Assembly (NCBI GenBank): GCA_032117915.1
Contig: JAULYI010000007.1
Location: forward strand, 1-15,166
Length of the DNA stretch: 15,166 nucleotides
DNA from: ZLKRG46 sp032117915
GTDB taxonomy: Bacteria; Bacteroidota; Ignavibacteria; Kapaibacteriales; Kapaibacteriaceae
Direction: 5' to 3'
This document shows, in pieces, positions 1-6,201 of the stretch (position 1 is the first letter of the stretch; each line of letters begins with the position of its first letter). The notes under the pieces were generated by a model. It saw only the letters and a program-made list of their open reading frames with translations. It was not told the DNA's origin and did no database searches. The translations under genes were made by a program, and so were the position numbers.

Positions 1-1742
1 GTGGAGCCGGCTCGCTACGCTATGGTACACAGTTCGGCGGTATGATCGACTTCGTCATGCGTGCTCCATCACGAGCGCCCGTAGCAGGACGCGTGCGTGC
101 GAGTGGCGGGTCCTTCGGCTTTGCGGGCCTGTTCAGCGAAGTCAGCGGCACTGCCGGCGATCTGGGATGGAAGGGCTTCTATCAGTATCGACGCGGAGAC
201 GGCTGGCGTCCGAACAGTTCGTTCGACGTCCACACGGCACAAGCGCATGCGCGCTACGATGTGACAGACCGAGTGCGGGTCAGTGGTGAGTATACATACA
301 TGACCTACCTGGCGCAGCAGCCGGGCGGCCTAACGGACCGACAATTTGAGATTGATCCGACGCAATCCAATCGTGCCAGGAACTGGTTCGGCGTCAACTG
401 GAATCTGTTCTCGATAAACGTTAACGCCGTCATCGACTCGTGCTCGTCACTCCGAAGCATGTTCTTCGGCAACATCAGCGCTCGTCGCTCCCTGGGGAAT
501 CTCGAGCGCGTTACGATGATCGACCTTGGTGCAGAGCGCACGCTGATCGAAGGCGTCTTCTCGAACATCGGCAACGAGACAACCTTCCTGCATGACTGTC
601 TGCCGCTGTCGATGCCAACGACATTACTGGTGGGCATGCGGCTCTTCCGTGGAGTTACCGATCAGCGACAGGGGAATGCATCTGCGTCAGACGACGCAAC
701 GTTTTCGTTTCTTCGGCCTGATGCACTTGAAGGCTCGTCGTTCAGATTCCCCAACGATAATGCGGCTGTGTTCGCCGAAGCCGTTGTGACTGTTGCCGAC
801 GGACTCCGGTTGGTGCCGGGCATTCGCGTTGAACACATCGTTACTCGGGCTAATGGATCGTATCGACAGACCCTCCGTGATCTTGCCGGCAATGTGGTGT
901 CTGATACGGCCATCGCAGAGGACCGCGAACGTGCCCGCACCATCGTCCTGGCAGGTCTGGGTGCGACCTACGCGCTGGGCGATGCAGAGATCTATGGGAA
1001 CGTCTCACAGAACTATCGTAGCATCACATTCAGCGATCTGCGCATTGATAACCCCAACCTTGTGGTCGACCCGGACATCACCGATGAACGAGGCTATACG
1101 GCCGACATCGGGTTGAGGGGACAAGTAACATCGTGGCTTACGTCTGATGTGAGTCTGTTCTACCTGCGGTACGATGACCGCATCGGCCAAGTGCTGCGGG
1201 CAGACGAAGCGCCGACGTTTCTGCCGTATCGTTACCGGACGAATGTTGCCGACGCCTATACGGCCGGCGTTGAGATGGTTGCTGACATTGATCTTCATTC
1301 GCTCTTCGAGTGGGATGCATCATGGCCTTCGCTGCACGTGCTCACCAACGTGTCTGTCCTTGAAGGCAAGTACATCAACACCGATGATCCGTCCATCAAG
1401 GGGCGTGACGTCGAGCTTGTGCCCCCCTATACCGTACGTACAGGCCTGCTTGGTAGCTGGCAGGGTCTGCAATGGTCGTTCCTTGTAGCAACGGTTGGTC
1501 GTCACTTCACCGATGCTACGAATGCCGAGGTTACGGCAACGGCCGTCAACGGTATCATCCCTGCCTATACGGTTGTCGATGCCTCGCTACGCTATGGTTG
1601 GAGTGAGTGGAGCATTGACGTCTCGGCGAATAACCTTCTGGACGCGCGGTACTTTACACGTCGTGCAGAGTCCTACCCTGGGCCGGGCATCATCCCCGCC
1701 GATGCACGCATCATCACGGCCAGCGTAGAGTGGCGTTTCTGA
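1..1742 (+). CDS. FecA-like TonB-dependent outer membrane receptor, C-terminal part (5' truncated by window edge)
   Basis: This gene is open from base 3 without a start, so its beginning lies upstream; the first ATG at 42 is internal. The first visible residues, GAGSLRYGTQFGGMIDF, are the typical end of a TonB-receptor plug domain. About 579 residues remain and form the 22-strand barrel part: alternating amphipathic strands, a segment AQQPGGLTDRQFEIDP followed by QSNRARNWFGVNWN that resembles ferric-citrate receptors of the FecA family, and a last strand ending EWRF with the C-terminal aromatic residue required for barrel assembly. Such receptors import iron chelates or other large ligands across the outer membrane using TonB-ExbBD energy. 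The substrate cannot be fixed from sequence; ferric citrate or a similar siderophore is the best guess. The next gene starts 117 bp downstream, past a hairpin, so it is probably separately transcribed. Confidence 0.9.
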   Translation, partial: GAGSLRYGTQFGGMIDFVMRAPSRAPVAGRVRASGGSFGFAGLFSEVSGTAGDLGWKGFYQYRRGDGWRPNSSFDVHTAQAHARYDVTDRVRVSGEYTYMTYLAQQPGGLTDRQFEIDPTQSNRARNWFGVNWNLFSINVNAVIDSCSSLRSMFFGNISARRSLGNLERVTMIDLGAERTLIEGVFSNIGNETTFLHDCLPLSMPTTLLVGMRLFRGVTDQRQGNASASDDATFSFLRPDALEGSSFRFPNDNAAVFAEAVVTVADGLRLVPGIRVEHIVTRANGSYRQTLRDLAGNVVSDTAIAEDRERARTIVLAGLGATYALGDAEIYGNVSQNYRSITFSDLRIDNPNLVVDPDITDERGYTADIGLRGQVTSWLTSDVSLFYLRYDDRIGQVLRADEAPTFLPYRYRTNVADAYTAGVEMVADIDLHSLFEWDASWPSLHVLTNVSVLEGKYINTDDPSIKGRDVELVPPYTVRTGLLGSWQGLQWSFLVATVGRHFTDATNAEVTATAVNGIIPAYTVVDASLRYGWSEWSIDVSANNLLDARYFTRRAESYPGPGIIPADARIITASVEWRF

Positions 1743-1767
1743 GTACTGCTGCGGTGGCTCGTCGGCC

Positions 1768-1786
1768 ATCGTGACAACGTCACGAT
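1768..1786 (+). terminator. Hairpin 25 bp after the TonB-receptor stop, possible terminator
   Basis: A perfect 8-bp inverted repeat (ATCGTGAC / GTCACGAT) with a 3-nt AAC loop lies in the 117-bp gap after the receptor gene. The position suits a transcription terminator, but no run of T follows, so factor-independent termination is not proven. It could also be a processing or stability hairpin. Confidence 0.35.
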
Positions 1787-1859
1787 ACGGCAGACATCCT
1801 GCGTTGTAGGTTCGTAGGACAATTCGCACAAAGACTTTCTCACAGACATCTACACACCA

Positions 1860-2177
1860 ATGCTGAATTTTCTCATGAACATGATGGGTGGTGGCAACAA
1901 TGACGCTGTTGCCGAAGCGATCAAGAACGGTGCCGTCATCATCGATGTACGTACACGCCAGGAGTTCTCGGGTGGTCATGTGGCCGGTTCTAAGAACATT
2001 CCGCTCCAGGAACTAGGACCCCACATTGCCACGTTGCCCACGGACAAGCCGGTCGTCTTCTGCTGTGCTTCCGGCGGCCGCAGCGGTCAGGCAACCAGTA
2101 TGGCTTCGCAGGCTGGTATCGAGGCATACAATGGAGGCCCGTGGACGTCCGTCAACCGCATCGCTAACAACCCCTGA
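1860..2177 (+). CDS. Single-domain rhodanese-like sulfurtransferase, cytoplasmic
   Basis: This 105-residue protein is one rhodanese domain, close in size to GlpE. Visible marks are the VIIDVRTRQEF strand-turn at residues 26-36, the GGHVAGSKNIP segment at 38-48, and the active-site loop CASGGRSG with the putative persulfide-forming Cys69. There is no signal peptide; the N-terminal MLNFLMNMMGGG is short and Met-rich, so a cytoplasmic location is likely. Rhodaneses of this kind pass sulfane sulfur from thiosulfate or persulfides to acceptors; the physiological donor here is unknown. The gene begins a run of five closely spaced + strand genes, and the next, also a rhodanese, starts 26 bp later. 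No clear Shine-Dalgarno sequence precedes the ATG, as is common in Bacteroidota-related genomes. Confidence 0.92.
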   Translation: MLNFLMNMMGGGNNDAVAEAIKNGAVIIDVRTRQEFSGGHVAGSKNIPLQELGPHIATLPTDKPVVFCCASGGRSGQATSMASQAGIEAYNGGPWTSVNRIANNP

Positions 2178-2203
2178 ACCACGCATACCGTACAACCCCA
2201 ACG

Positions 2204-2596
2204 ATGAAGCATACTACGATCATGCTGCTTGCAGCATTTGTTATGAGCGCCGTCGGCGCTTTCGCTCAGGTCACGAACGTGTCGGCCGCCGAGGCCAAGA
2301 AGATCATCGAAACGAATGCCAAGACCGTTCAGGTGTTGGATGTCCGTACGCCCGAGGAATGGAAGGGTGGACACCTAACCATGGCCAAGCATATCAACGT
2401 CAATGACGCCGACTTTGCAACAAAGGCAGATAAGCTCGACAAGACCAAGCCTATTGTGGTGTACTGCGCCGCAGGCGGCCGCAGCAGCCGAGCTGCATCA
2501 GTCCTGGCATCAAAGGGGTTCAAGACAGTCTATAACGTCAGCAATGGCGGCTACGCCAACCTTGCAGCCACCGGCTTGCCGACCACAACGAAGTAA
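2204..2596 (+). CDS. Exported rhodanese-like sulfurtransferase with signal peptide (PspE-like)
   Basis: The protein has 130 residues and starts with a clear Sec signal peptide: a Lys near the N terminus, a hydrophobic stretch, and a likely cleavage after AFA at residue 21. The mature part is a single rhodanese domain with VLDVRTPEEWKGGHL at 44-58 and the active-site loop CAAGGRSS containing Cys88. Its architecture matches periplasmic rhodaneses such as PspE. Together with the preceding rhodanese it gives the operon one sulfurtransferase on each side of the inner membrane. The two differ well outside the active site, so a very recent duplication is unlikely. The membrane di-iron enzyme gene follows 27 bp downstream. 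Its substrate is not predictable. Confidence 0.92.
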   Translation: MKHTTIMLLAAFVMSAVGAFAQVTNVSAAEAKKIIETNAKTVQVLDVRTPEEWKGGHLTMAKHINVNDADFATKADKLDKTKPIVVYCAAGGRSSRAASVLASKGFKTVYNVSNGGYANLAATGLPTTTK

Positions 2597-2623
2597 CATA
2601 CCAGCAGGCACGAAGGACGCGTC

Positions 2624-3496
2624 ATGCAGTCAACCATCGACATCATCGTACACGCCTACAGCGGCTACTGGTCGTACATGGTGCATGCGATCACGACACC
2701 ATCGTGGACGAACTACTTTTATTGGCTCATCGGTCTATCCCTCGTTGTCTGGGCTCTTGAACTCCTGTTCCCCTGGAGGACTACCCAAGGGGCCATCCGC
2801 AAGGACTTCTGGCTGGATGCGTTCTACATGTTCTTCAACTTCTTCCTGTTCTCGCTTATCGGCTATAACGCCATGAGCGATGTTGCCGTGCACTGGTTGC
2901 GCGACGGATTGTCCACCATCGGTCTTGGCACGCTCACAGTCATCGACGTGTCATCATGGCCTGCCTGGTCCAAGCTGCTAACAATGTTTGTTGCTCGTGA
3001 CTTCATCCAGTGGAACGTCCACCGATGGCTCCACAAGTATCCTCGGCTTTGGCGATTTCACATGGTACACCACAGTGTGGAGGAGATGGGCTTTGCCGCG
3101 CATCTGCGGTATCACTGGATGGAGACCGTGGTGTATCGAACAGTCGAATACCTGCCACTGGCCATGATCGGCTTTGGACTGCAGGAGTTCTTCATCGTGC
3201 ACATCATTGCGCTGTCGATCGGTCATCTGAATCACGCCAACATCGTGCTGCCGTTGGGTCCGCTGAAGTATCTCTTCAACAATCCGCAAATGCACATCTG
3301 GCATCATGCCAAAGAGATCCCGGAGGGGAAGTACGGCGTGAACTACGGCATCTCGCTGAGTGTGTGGGACTATCTCTTCGGTACGGCATGGATGCCGTCG
3401 AACGGACGTGACATCAAGCTTGGCTTTGATGGTGTCGAACAGTATCCTCATGGATTCATCAACCAATCTGCCCAGCCCTTCCGTGCTTCTTCGTAA
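2624..3496 (+). CDS. Sterol desaturase / fatty acid hydroxylase superfamily membrane di-iron enzyme
   Basis: This 290-residue polytopic membrane protein carries the histidine clusters that bind the di-iron centre in this superfamily: HRWLH at 133-137, HMVHH at 146-150, HLNH at 201-204 and HIWHH at 224-228. Hydrophobic segments lie near residues 31-50, 66-84 and 172-200. The family uses oxygen to hydroxylate or desaturate lipids (sterols, fatty acids, carotenoids). The bacterial members are mostly uncharacterised, so the substrate here is unknown. A Shine-Dalgarno-like AAGGA sits about 7 bp before the ATG at 2624 and supports this start. The neighbouring lipid kinase fits a role in modifying membrane lipids. 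The following small membrane gene starts only 10 bp after the stop. Confidence 0.92.
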   Translation: MQSTIDIIVHAYSGYWSYMVHAITTPSWTNYFYWLIGLSLVVWALELLFPWRTTQGAIRKDFWLDAFYMFFNFFLFSLIGYNAMSDVAVHWLRDGLSTIGLGTLTVIDVSSWPAWSKLLTMFVARDFIQWNVHRWLHKYPRLWRFHMVHHSVEEMGFAAHLRYHWMETVVYRTVEYLPLAMIGFGLQEFFIVHIIALSIGHLNHANIVLPLGPLKYLFNNPQMHIWHHAKEIPEGKYGVNYGISLSVWDYLFGTAWMPSNGRDIKLGFDGVEQYPHGFINQSAQPFRASS

Positions 3497-3506
3497 TACG
3501 ACCGTC

Positions 3507-3740
3507 ATGCAGCGTCTTGCCAGGTCGTGGTCGCTGGCGTTGATCGGCTCTGCGATGTTGGGCCTTGCCCCTTTTGTACCAGAACCGCATATCGTTGGCA
3601 AGGTTCGGTGGGTAATGGGAGGGGCAGTGGGAATGCAAGCGATGGACTGGCTTGACCTGCTATGGCATGGATGGCCGTTTGTGTGGCTCACTGCTGCCGT
3701 TGTAGCCGTGGTCATCATCAAGACGCGGCATTCGGAGTAA
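3507..3740 (+). CDS. Small conserved-looking two-helix membrane protein
   Basis: A 77-residue protein starts at the ATG at 3507, 10 bp after the hydroxylase stop; the same frame is open further upstream, but that part overlaps the hydroxylase gene in another frame and is not credible. It has two hydrophobic segments, at about residues 8-23 and 58-71, joined by a loop with the motif LGLAPFVPEPHIVGKVRWV. From memory, this LGLAPF-x-PEPH-x3-K-x-R pattern occurs in short bacterial proteins often labelled RND transporter; that label is probably uninformative, since the protein is far too small to be an RND pump. It is presumably an inner membrane protein with a role tied to its operon neighbours. 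Function unknown. Confidence 0.75.
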   Translation: MQRLARSWSLALIGSAMLGLAPFVPEPHIVGKVRWVMGGAVGMQAMDWLDLLWHGWPFVWLTAAVVAVVIIKTRHSE

Positions 3741-3764
3741 CGGTCCTGCGCGTATTTTGGGCGC

Positions 3765-4682
3765 ATGGCATCAACAGTTGTCATCGCTCACGGTTGGAAG
3801 GGGAAGCGGGCAGCCGCAGCCAAGGCGCTGTGCGACCGCTTGCAGCAGGTGGGTCGGCAGCACCACCTCGAGCACACGCACTTTCAGGGACATGCCATCG
3901 AGCTTGCACGGCGGGCATTGGTGGATGGTGCTCGGCATATCATCGCTGTTGGAGGCGATGGAACGGTGAACGAAGTCGTTCACGGAATGATGCTTGCGGA
4001 TACTCCGCGTGGTGGTGCAGACATGTCCGTCATTCCTTGCGGCAGCGGTAACGACGTAGCACGCGTCCTTCGTCTGCGCTCGATCCATCATGCCATTGAC
4101 ATCGCCGCGTCAGAAGCTCCTGACGTCGTCTCTGCAGATGTCCTCGATATCCGCTATCGTGCATACGATGACAGCATGCAGCAGCGATACTGCATCAATG
4201 TCGCGGACGTCGGATTGGGTGGGAACGTAGCGCGCATCCGCGATCAGCAGCTTCGCAAGCTTCCGGGGCCGCTTGGATACATGCTCGGTATCGTTGCGGG
4301 CATGCTGTCCACAACGCAGCAGCAGGTCGAAATCACCCTTGACGGTGTAACTCGGCGTCAGCGAGTACTTACCGTATGCATTGCCAACAATACATGGTTC
4401 GGTGGGGGGCTGGGCATTGCTCCGGAAGCGAGCTGGACAGATGGCATAGCCGACGTTGTGACCATCGGTGACGTGAGTATTCCGGCCTATGTGGCACACT
4501 TGCCAGGCCTTCGCGCAGCACGGCGCTTACAGGACGATCGCATCAGCTATGGCCGTGCGTCAACCGTCAGCGTGACGCATCTGGATGAGCCGCTGCCCCT
4601 TGAGATCGACGGAGAGTATCTGGGTACAACACCCATCCACGTGTGCATGGATGCGGGCGCTGTACGCATACGGACCGCATAA
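3765..4682 (+). CDS. YegS/DagK-type diacylglycerol or lipid kinase
   Basis: This 305-residue protein has the diacylglycerol kinase catalytic fold. GGDGTVNEV at 63-71 is the nucleotide-binding motif, followed by PCGSGNDVAR at 91-100, the family's P-x-G-(T/S)-x-N-D-x-A-R motif. The C-terminal lobe ends with the characteristic EIDGEYLG around 280-287 and a final beta strand. Members phosphorylate diacylglycerol, phosphatidylglycerol or sphingoid/ceramide lipids with ATP at the cytoplasmic face of the inner membrane. Which lipid is used here is not readable; ceramide-like lipids would be worth considering in a Bacteroidota-related organism. The usual N-terminal NPxxG loop is replaced by AHGWKGKR at 8-15. 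It is the last gene of the five-gene run and converges on the broken ATPase gene. Confidence 0.93.
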   Translation: MASTVVIAHGWKGKRAAAAKALCDRLQQVGRQHHLEHTHFQGHAIELARRALVDGARHIIAVGGDGTVNEVVHGMMLADTPRGGADMSVIPCGSGNDVARVLRLRSIHHAIDIAASEAPDVVSADVLDIRYRAYDDSMQQRYCINVADVGLGGNVARIRDQQLRKLPGPLGYMLGIVAGMLSTTQQQVEITLDGVTRRQRVLTVCIANNTWFGGGLGIAPEASWTDGIADVVTIGDVSIPAYVAHLPGLRAARRLQDDRISYGRASTVSVTHLDEPLPLEIDGEYLGTTPIHVCMDAGAVRIRTA

Positions 4683-4768
4683 ACACACAATGCCGGCGCG
4701 GAGAGGAACCATGCGAGGTACGTACGCCGATATCGAGCGATCAACATCAAATCAGCAGCATGCAGTGC

Positions 4769-5437
4769 TTATCCCAACGGCCAACCGTTGTGAAGCATGT
4801 CAGATAGTGACATTGCATTGATCGTTGACGTGAGTGCGAACGGCTTACCTGCCGGCATGATGATGGTTGCTCGATCGGCCTTTATCGTGATCATACTCTC
4901 TTTTAGCGCAGGTGTGACCTTGGGAGAGAGCGTCCGCTTGATCTCAATGGCGTGTGTGCGACCATCCGGGAGTGACAGCACCAGGTCGACTTCGGCACCT
5001 GCATGCGTTTGGTAGTGACTCGCCACGACACCCCTTGGTAGCGAGCTGAGGAGCTGCTCCGTGCAATACCCCTCCCAGGAGTGTCCACACACTGGATGTC
5101 CCAGTACCTGGTCGATGCTACCAAGTCCAAGAAGTGCATGTACCAGTCCTGAATCTCGCCATTGGAGCTTCGCAGCTTTAACCAGACGCTTGCCAACGTT
5201 TGCGGACCATGCTGGAATCCTTCGGATAAGGTAGAGTCCTTCGAAAAGCTCGATATAGGTACGCACGGTTTTACTGTCCAACCCAAGAGCATTACCCAGG
5301 GTTGTATAATTCACGGTGGCCGACTGTTGATGGGCTAGCATGGTGCAGAATCGACGAAGCTGTTGCGGTGTTGCCATCACTCCCAATTGTGGAATGTACC
5401 GCTCTACATAGGCCGTCAAAAAAAATCGTCGCACCAT
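4769..5437 (-). CDS. C-terminal DUF4143 fragment of the broken AAA/DUF4143 gene
   Basis: This 222-residue frame can start at an ATG at 5437, but that ATG is an accident of the shifted frame; homology-like sequence begins at FFLTAYVERYIPQLG. It contains a winged-helix-like part (LGNALGLDSKTVRTYIELFEG, 47-67) and a C-terminal region resembling a PD-(D/E)xK nuclease fold: AEVDLVL at 148-154 and AIEIKR at 163-168. Without the ATPase half it is probably not functional. Confidence 0.65.
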   Translation of the reverse strand: MVRRFFLTAYVERYIPQLGVMATPQQLRRFCTMLAHQQSATVNYTTLGNALGLDSKTVRTYIELFEGLYLIRRIPAWSANVGKRLVKAAKLQWRDSGLVHALLGLGSIDQVLGHPVCGHSWEGYCTEQLLSSLPRGVVASHYQTHAGAEVDLVLSLPDGRTHAIEIKRTLSPKVTPALKESMITIKADRATIIMPAGKPFALTSTINAMSLSDMLHNGWPLG

Positions 5438-5466
5438 TGCATGGCGATGGCATCCGTATCCGCTAG

Positions 5467-5946
5467 CTAACTCTCCGGAAACCCACCCCGATACCAGTGC
5501 TTGCCGATGCCTGCATCAGTAATCTCGCCTAGCTCCCGTAGCTGCAACGCTGAAAGCTCGAGATAGCTGATGCGTCCTACAAGAGTTTCAGACCCCTGAC
5601 GGAGCAGTTCCGGCGTTGCCGAGCCGAGAAGCAGAAAATGCCCTGCGCGTTCTCCATGCTCCCGGCGCTCATCGACCAACGATCGCAACAGTGGAAACAC
5701 ATTGGGAAGACGCTGGATCTCGTCGAGCACAACAAGCGAACCACGGTGTGCTGTAAGAAACAACTCCGGATCTTCGAGCTTTGCAAGATCGGAAGGGCGC
5801 TCTAAATCTATGTAAACAATTGGCTTATCTACCGCTATGGACTTGGCAAGCGTTGTTTTTCCAACATGTCGTGGACCAAGGACCGCCACTACTGGTACGG
5901 ATTCTAGCCTCTCCGTAAGCACTTGCTGTATATGACGTTGAATCAT
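5467..5946 (-). CDS. N-terminal ATPase fragment of the broken AAA/DUF4143 gene
   Basis: This 159-residue fragment holds the nucleotide-binding half. Walker A is GPRHVGKT at 24-31, Walker B is LVVLDE at 71-76, and LLLGSA at 105-110 corresponds to the sensor strand. It stops at GGFPES, the boundary where DUF4143 normally begins. If translated it would give a truncated ATPase without its partner domain, which is unlikely to be functional. Confidence 0.7.
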   Translation of the reverse strand: MIQRHIQQVLTERLESVPVVAVLGPRHVGKTTLAKSIAVDKPIVYIDLERPSDLAKLEDPELFLTAHRGSLVVLDEIQRLPNVFPLLRSLVDERREHGERAGHFLLLGSATPELLRQGSETLVGRISYLELSALQLRELGEITDAGIGKHWYRGGFPES

Positions 5947-6114
5947 AAGGCCAGAAATAACGGAACGGATTCCGATATTTCAAGGTAAGCAAAGCACTCA
6001 ATCCATCCCTCGAACCATACGTCGTTGCGTTCGCCCATCTTCAGCATGGAAGCAGTGGCTACGATGATTCGGTTCCTGGTTCTGGTACCTGGCCAGATGG
6101 CGTGTTTACGCAGA

Positions 6115-6137
6115 GCCGGTGGTGTAGCACCACCGGC
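6115..6137 (-). terminator. Perfect 10-bp hairpin with 3-nt loop (second of a tandem pair)
   Basis: GCCGGTGGTG pairs perfectly with CACCACCGGC around the loop TAG. Read in the minus direction it is the second of two hairpins after the secreted-protein gene that ends at 6202. The stem is strong, but no U-rich tail follows on either strand, so a terminator or 3'-end stabiliser is inferred from position only. Confidence 0.4.
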
Positions 6138-6146
6138 AACGCACAA

Positions 6147-6176
6147 CGCCGATCGTATCGTGGGAAACGATCGGCG
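6147..6176 (-). terminator. Perfect 10-bp hairpin with 10-nt loop (first of a tandem pair)
   Basis: CGCCGATCGT (6147-6156) pairs perfectly with ACGATCGGCG (6167-6176). It begins about 25 bp after the stop codon of the minus-strand secreted-protein gene, where a terminator would be expected. No T-run follows. The core palindrome CGATCG occurs in both arms, so intermolecular pairing or a protein-binding site is an alternative. Confidence 0.4.
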
Positions 6177-6201
6177 CTAGCACGAGGTGTGTGGGCGTGG
6201 T

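Larger units (their letters stand above)
4769..5946 (-). pseudogene. Broken AAA ATPase / DUF4143 protein gene
   Basis: Two adjacent minus-strand frames together encode one standard ATPase-DUF4143 protein of about 392 residues. Reading from 5946 downwards, the frame reaches GGFPES and then TAG (5467-5469), where family members continue, usually with an aromatic residue. It resumes as LADTDAIAMQW, then CDDFF, and is lost at a run of eight T on the coding strand (A8 at 5418-5425). One added T restores FFLTAYVERYIPQLG in the second frame, exactly the family sequence. A Cys codon (5431-5433) stands where the family normally has Arg after Trp. A nonsense codon plus a frameshift point to decay rather than one sequencing error. 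These ATPases often behave as solitary, horizontally mobile genes of unclear function. Confidence 0.85.
5947..6201. other. Gene-free gap with two hairpins
   Basis: This 255-bp stretch separates two minus-strand genes. I see no supported gene. A 67-codon minus-strand frame (5943-6146) overlaps the ATPase start by ATGA but has no recognisable domain. The notable content is the hairpin pair at 6115-6137 and 6147-6176, next to the end of the secreted-protein gene. Confidence 0.6.

Noticed and set aside
2978..3784. 268-codon minus-strand open frame opposite the hydroxylase gene
   Set aside because: It is antisense to a protein with all expected histidine motifs, has no domain and a composition rich in Arg, His and Cys typical of shadow frames.
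4775..4790. Six-bp hairpin CAACGG/CCGTTG near the end of the lipid kinase and ATPase genes
   Set aside because: It lies inside the DUF4143 coding end, is short and has no T-run, so a terminator call is not supported.
5418..5469. Programmed frameshifting or stop-codon recoding in the ATPase gene
   Set aside because: Both a TAG and a frameshift would have to be bypassed, this family is not known for recoding, and a conserved residue is also changed, so decay is simpler.
5943..6146. 67-codon minus-strand frame overlapping the ATPase start by ATGA
   Set aside because: The overlap is suggestive, but the product has no recognisable domain, signal or family feature, it contains hairpin sequence, and it precedes a pseudogene. 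A gene remnant cannot be excluded.
6115..6176. Integron attC site or CRISPR-like repeat
   Set aside because: The two hairpins differ in sequence, no conserved recombination boxes are visible and there are no repeated units with spacers.
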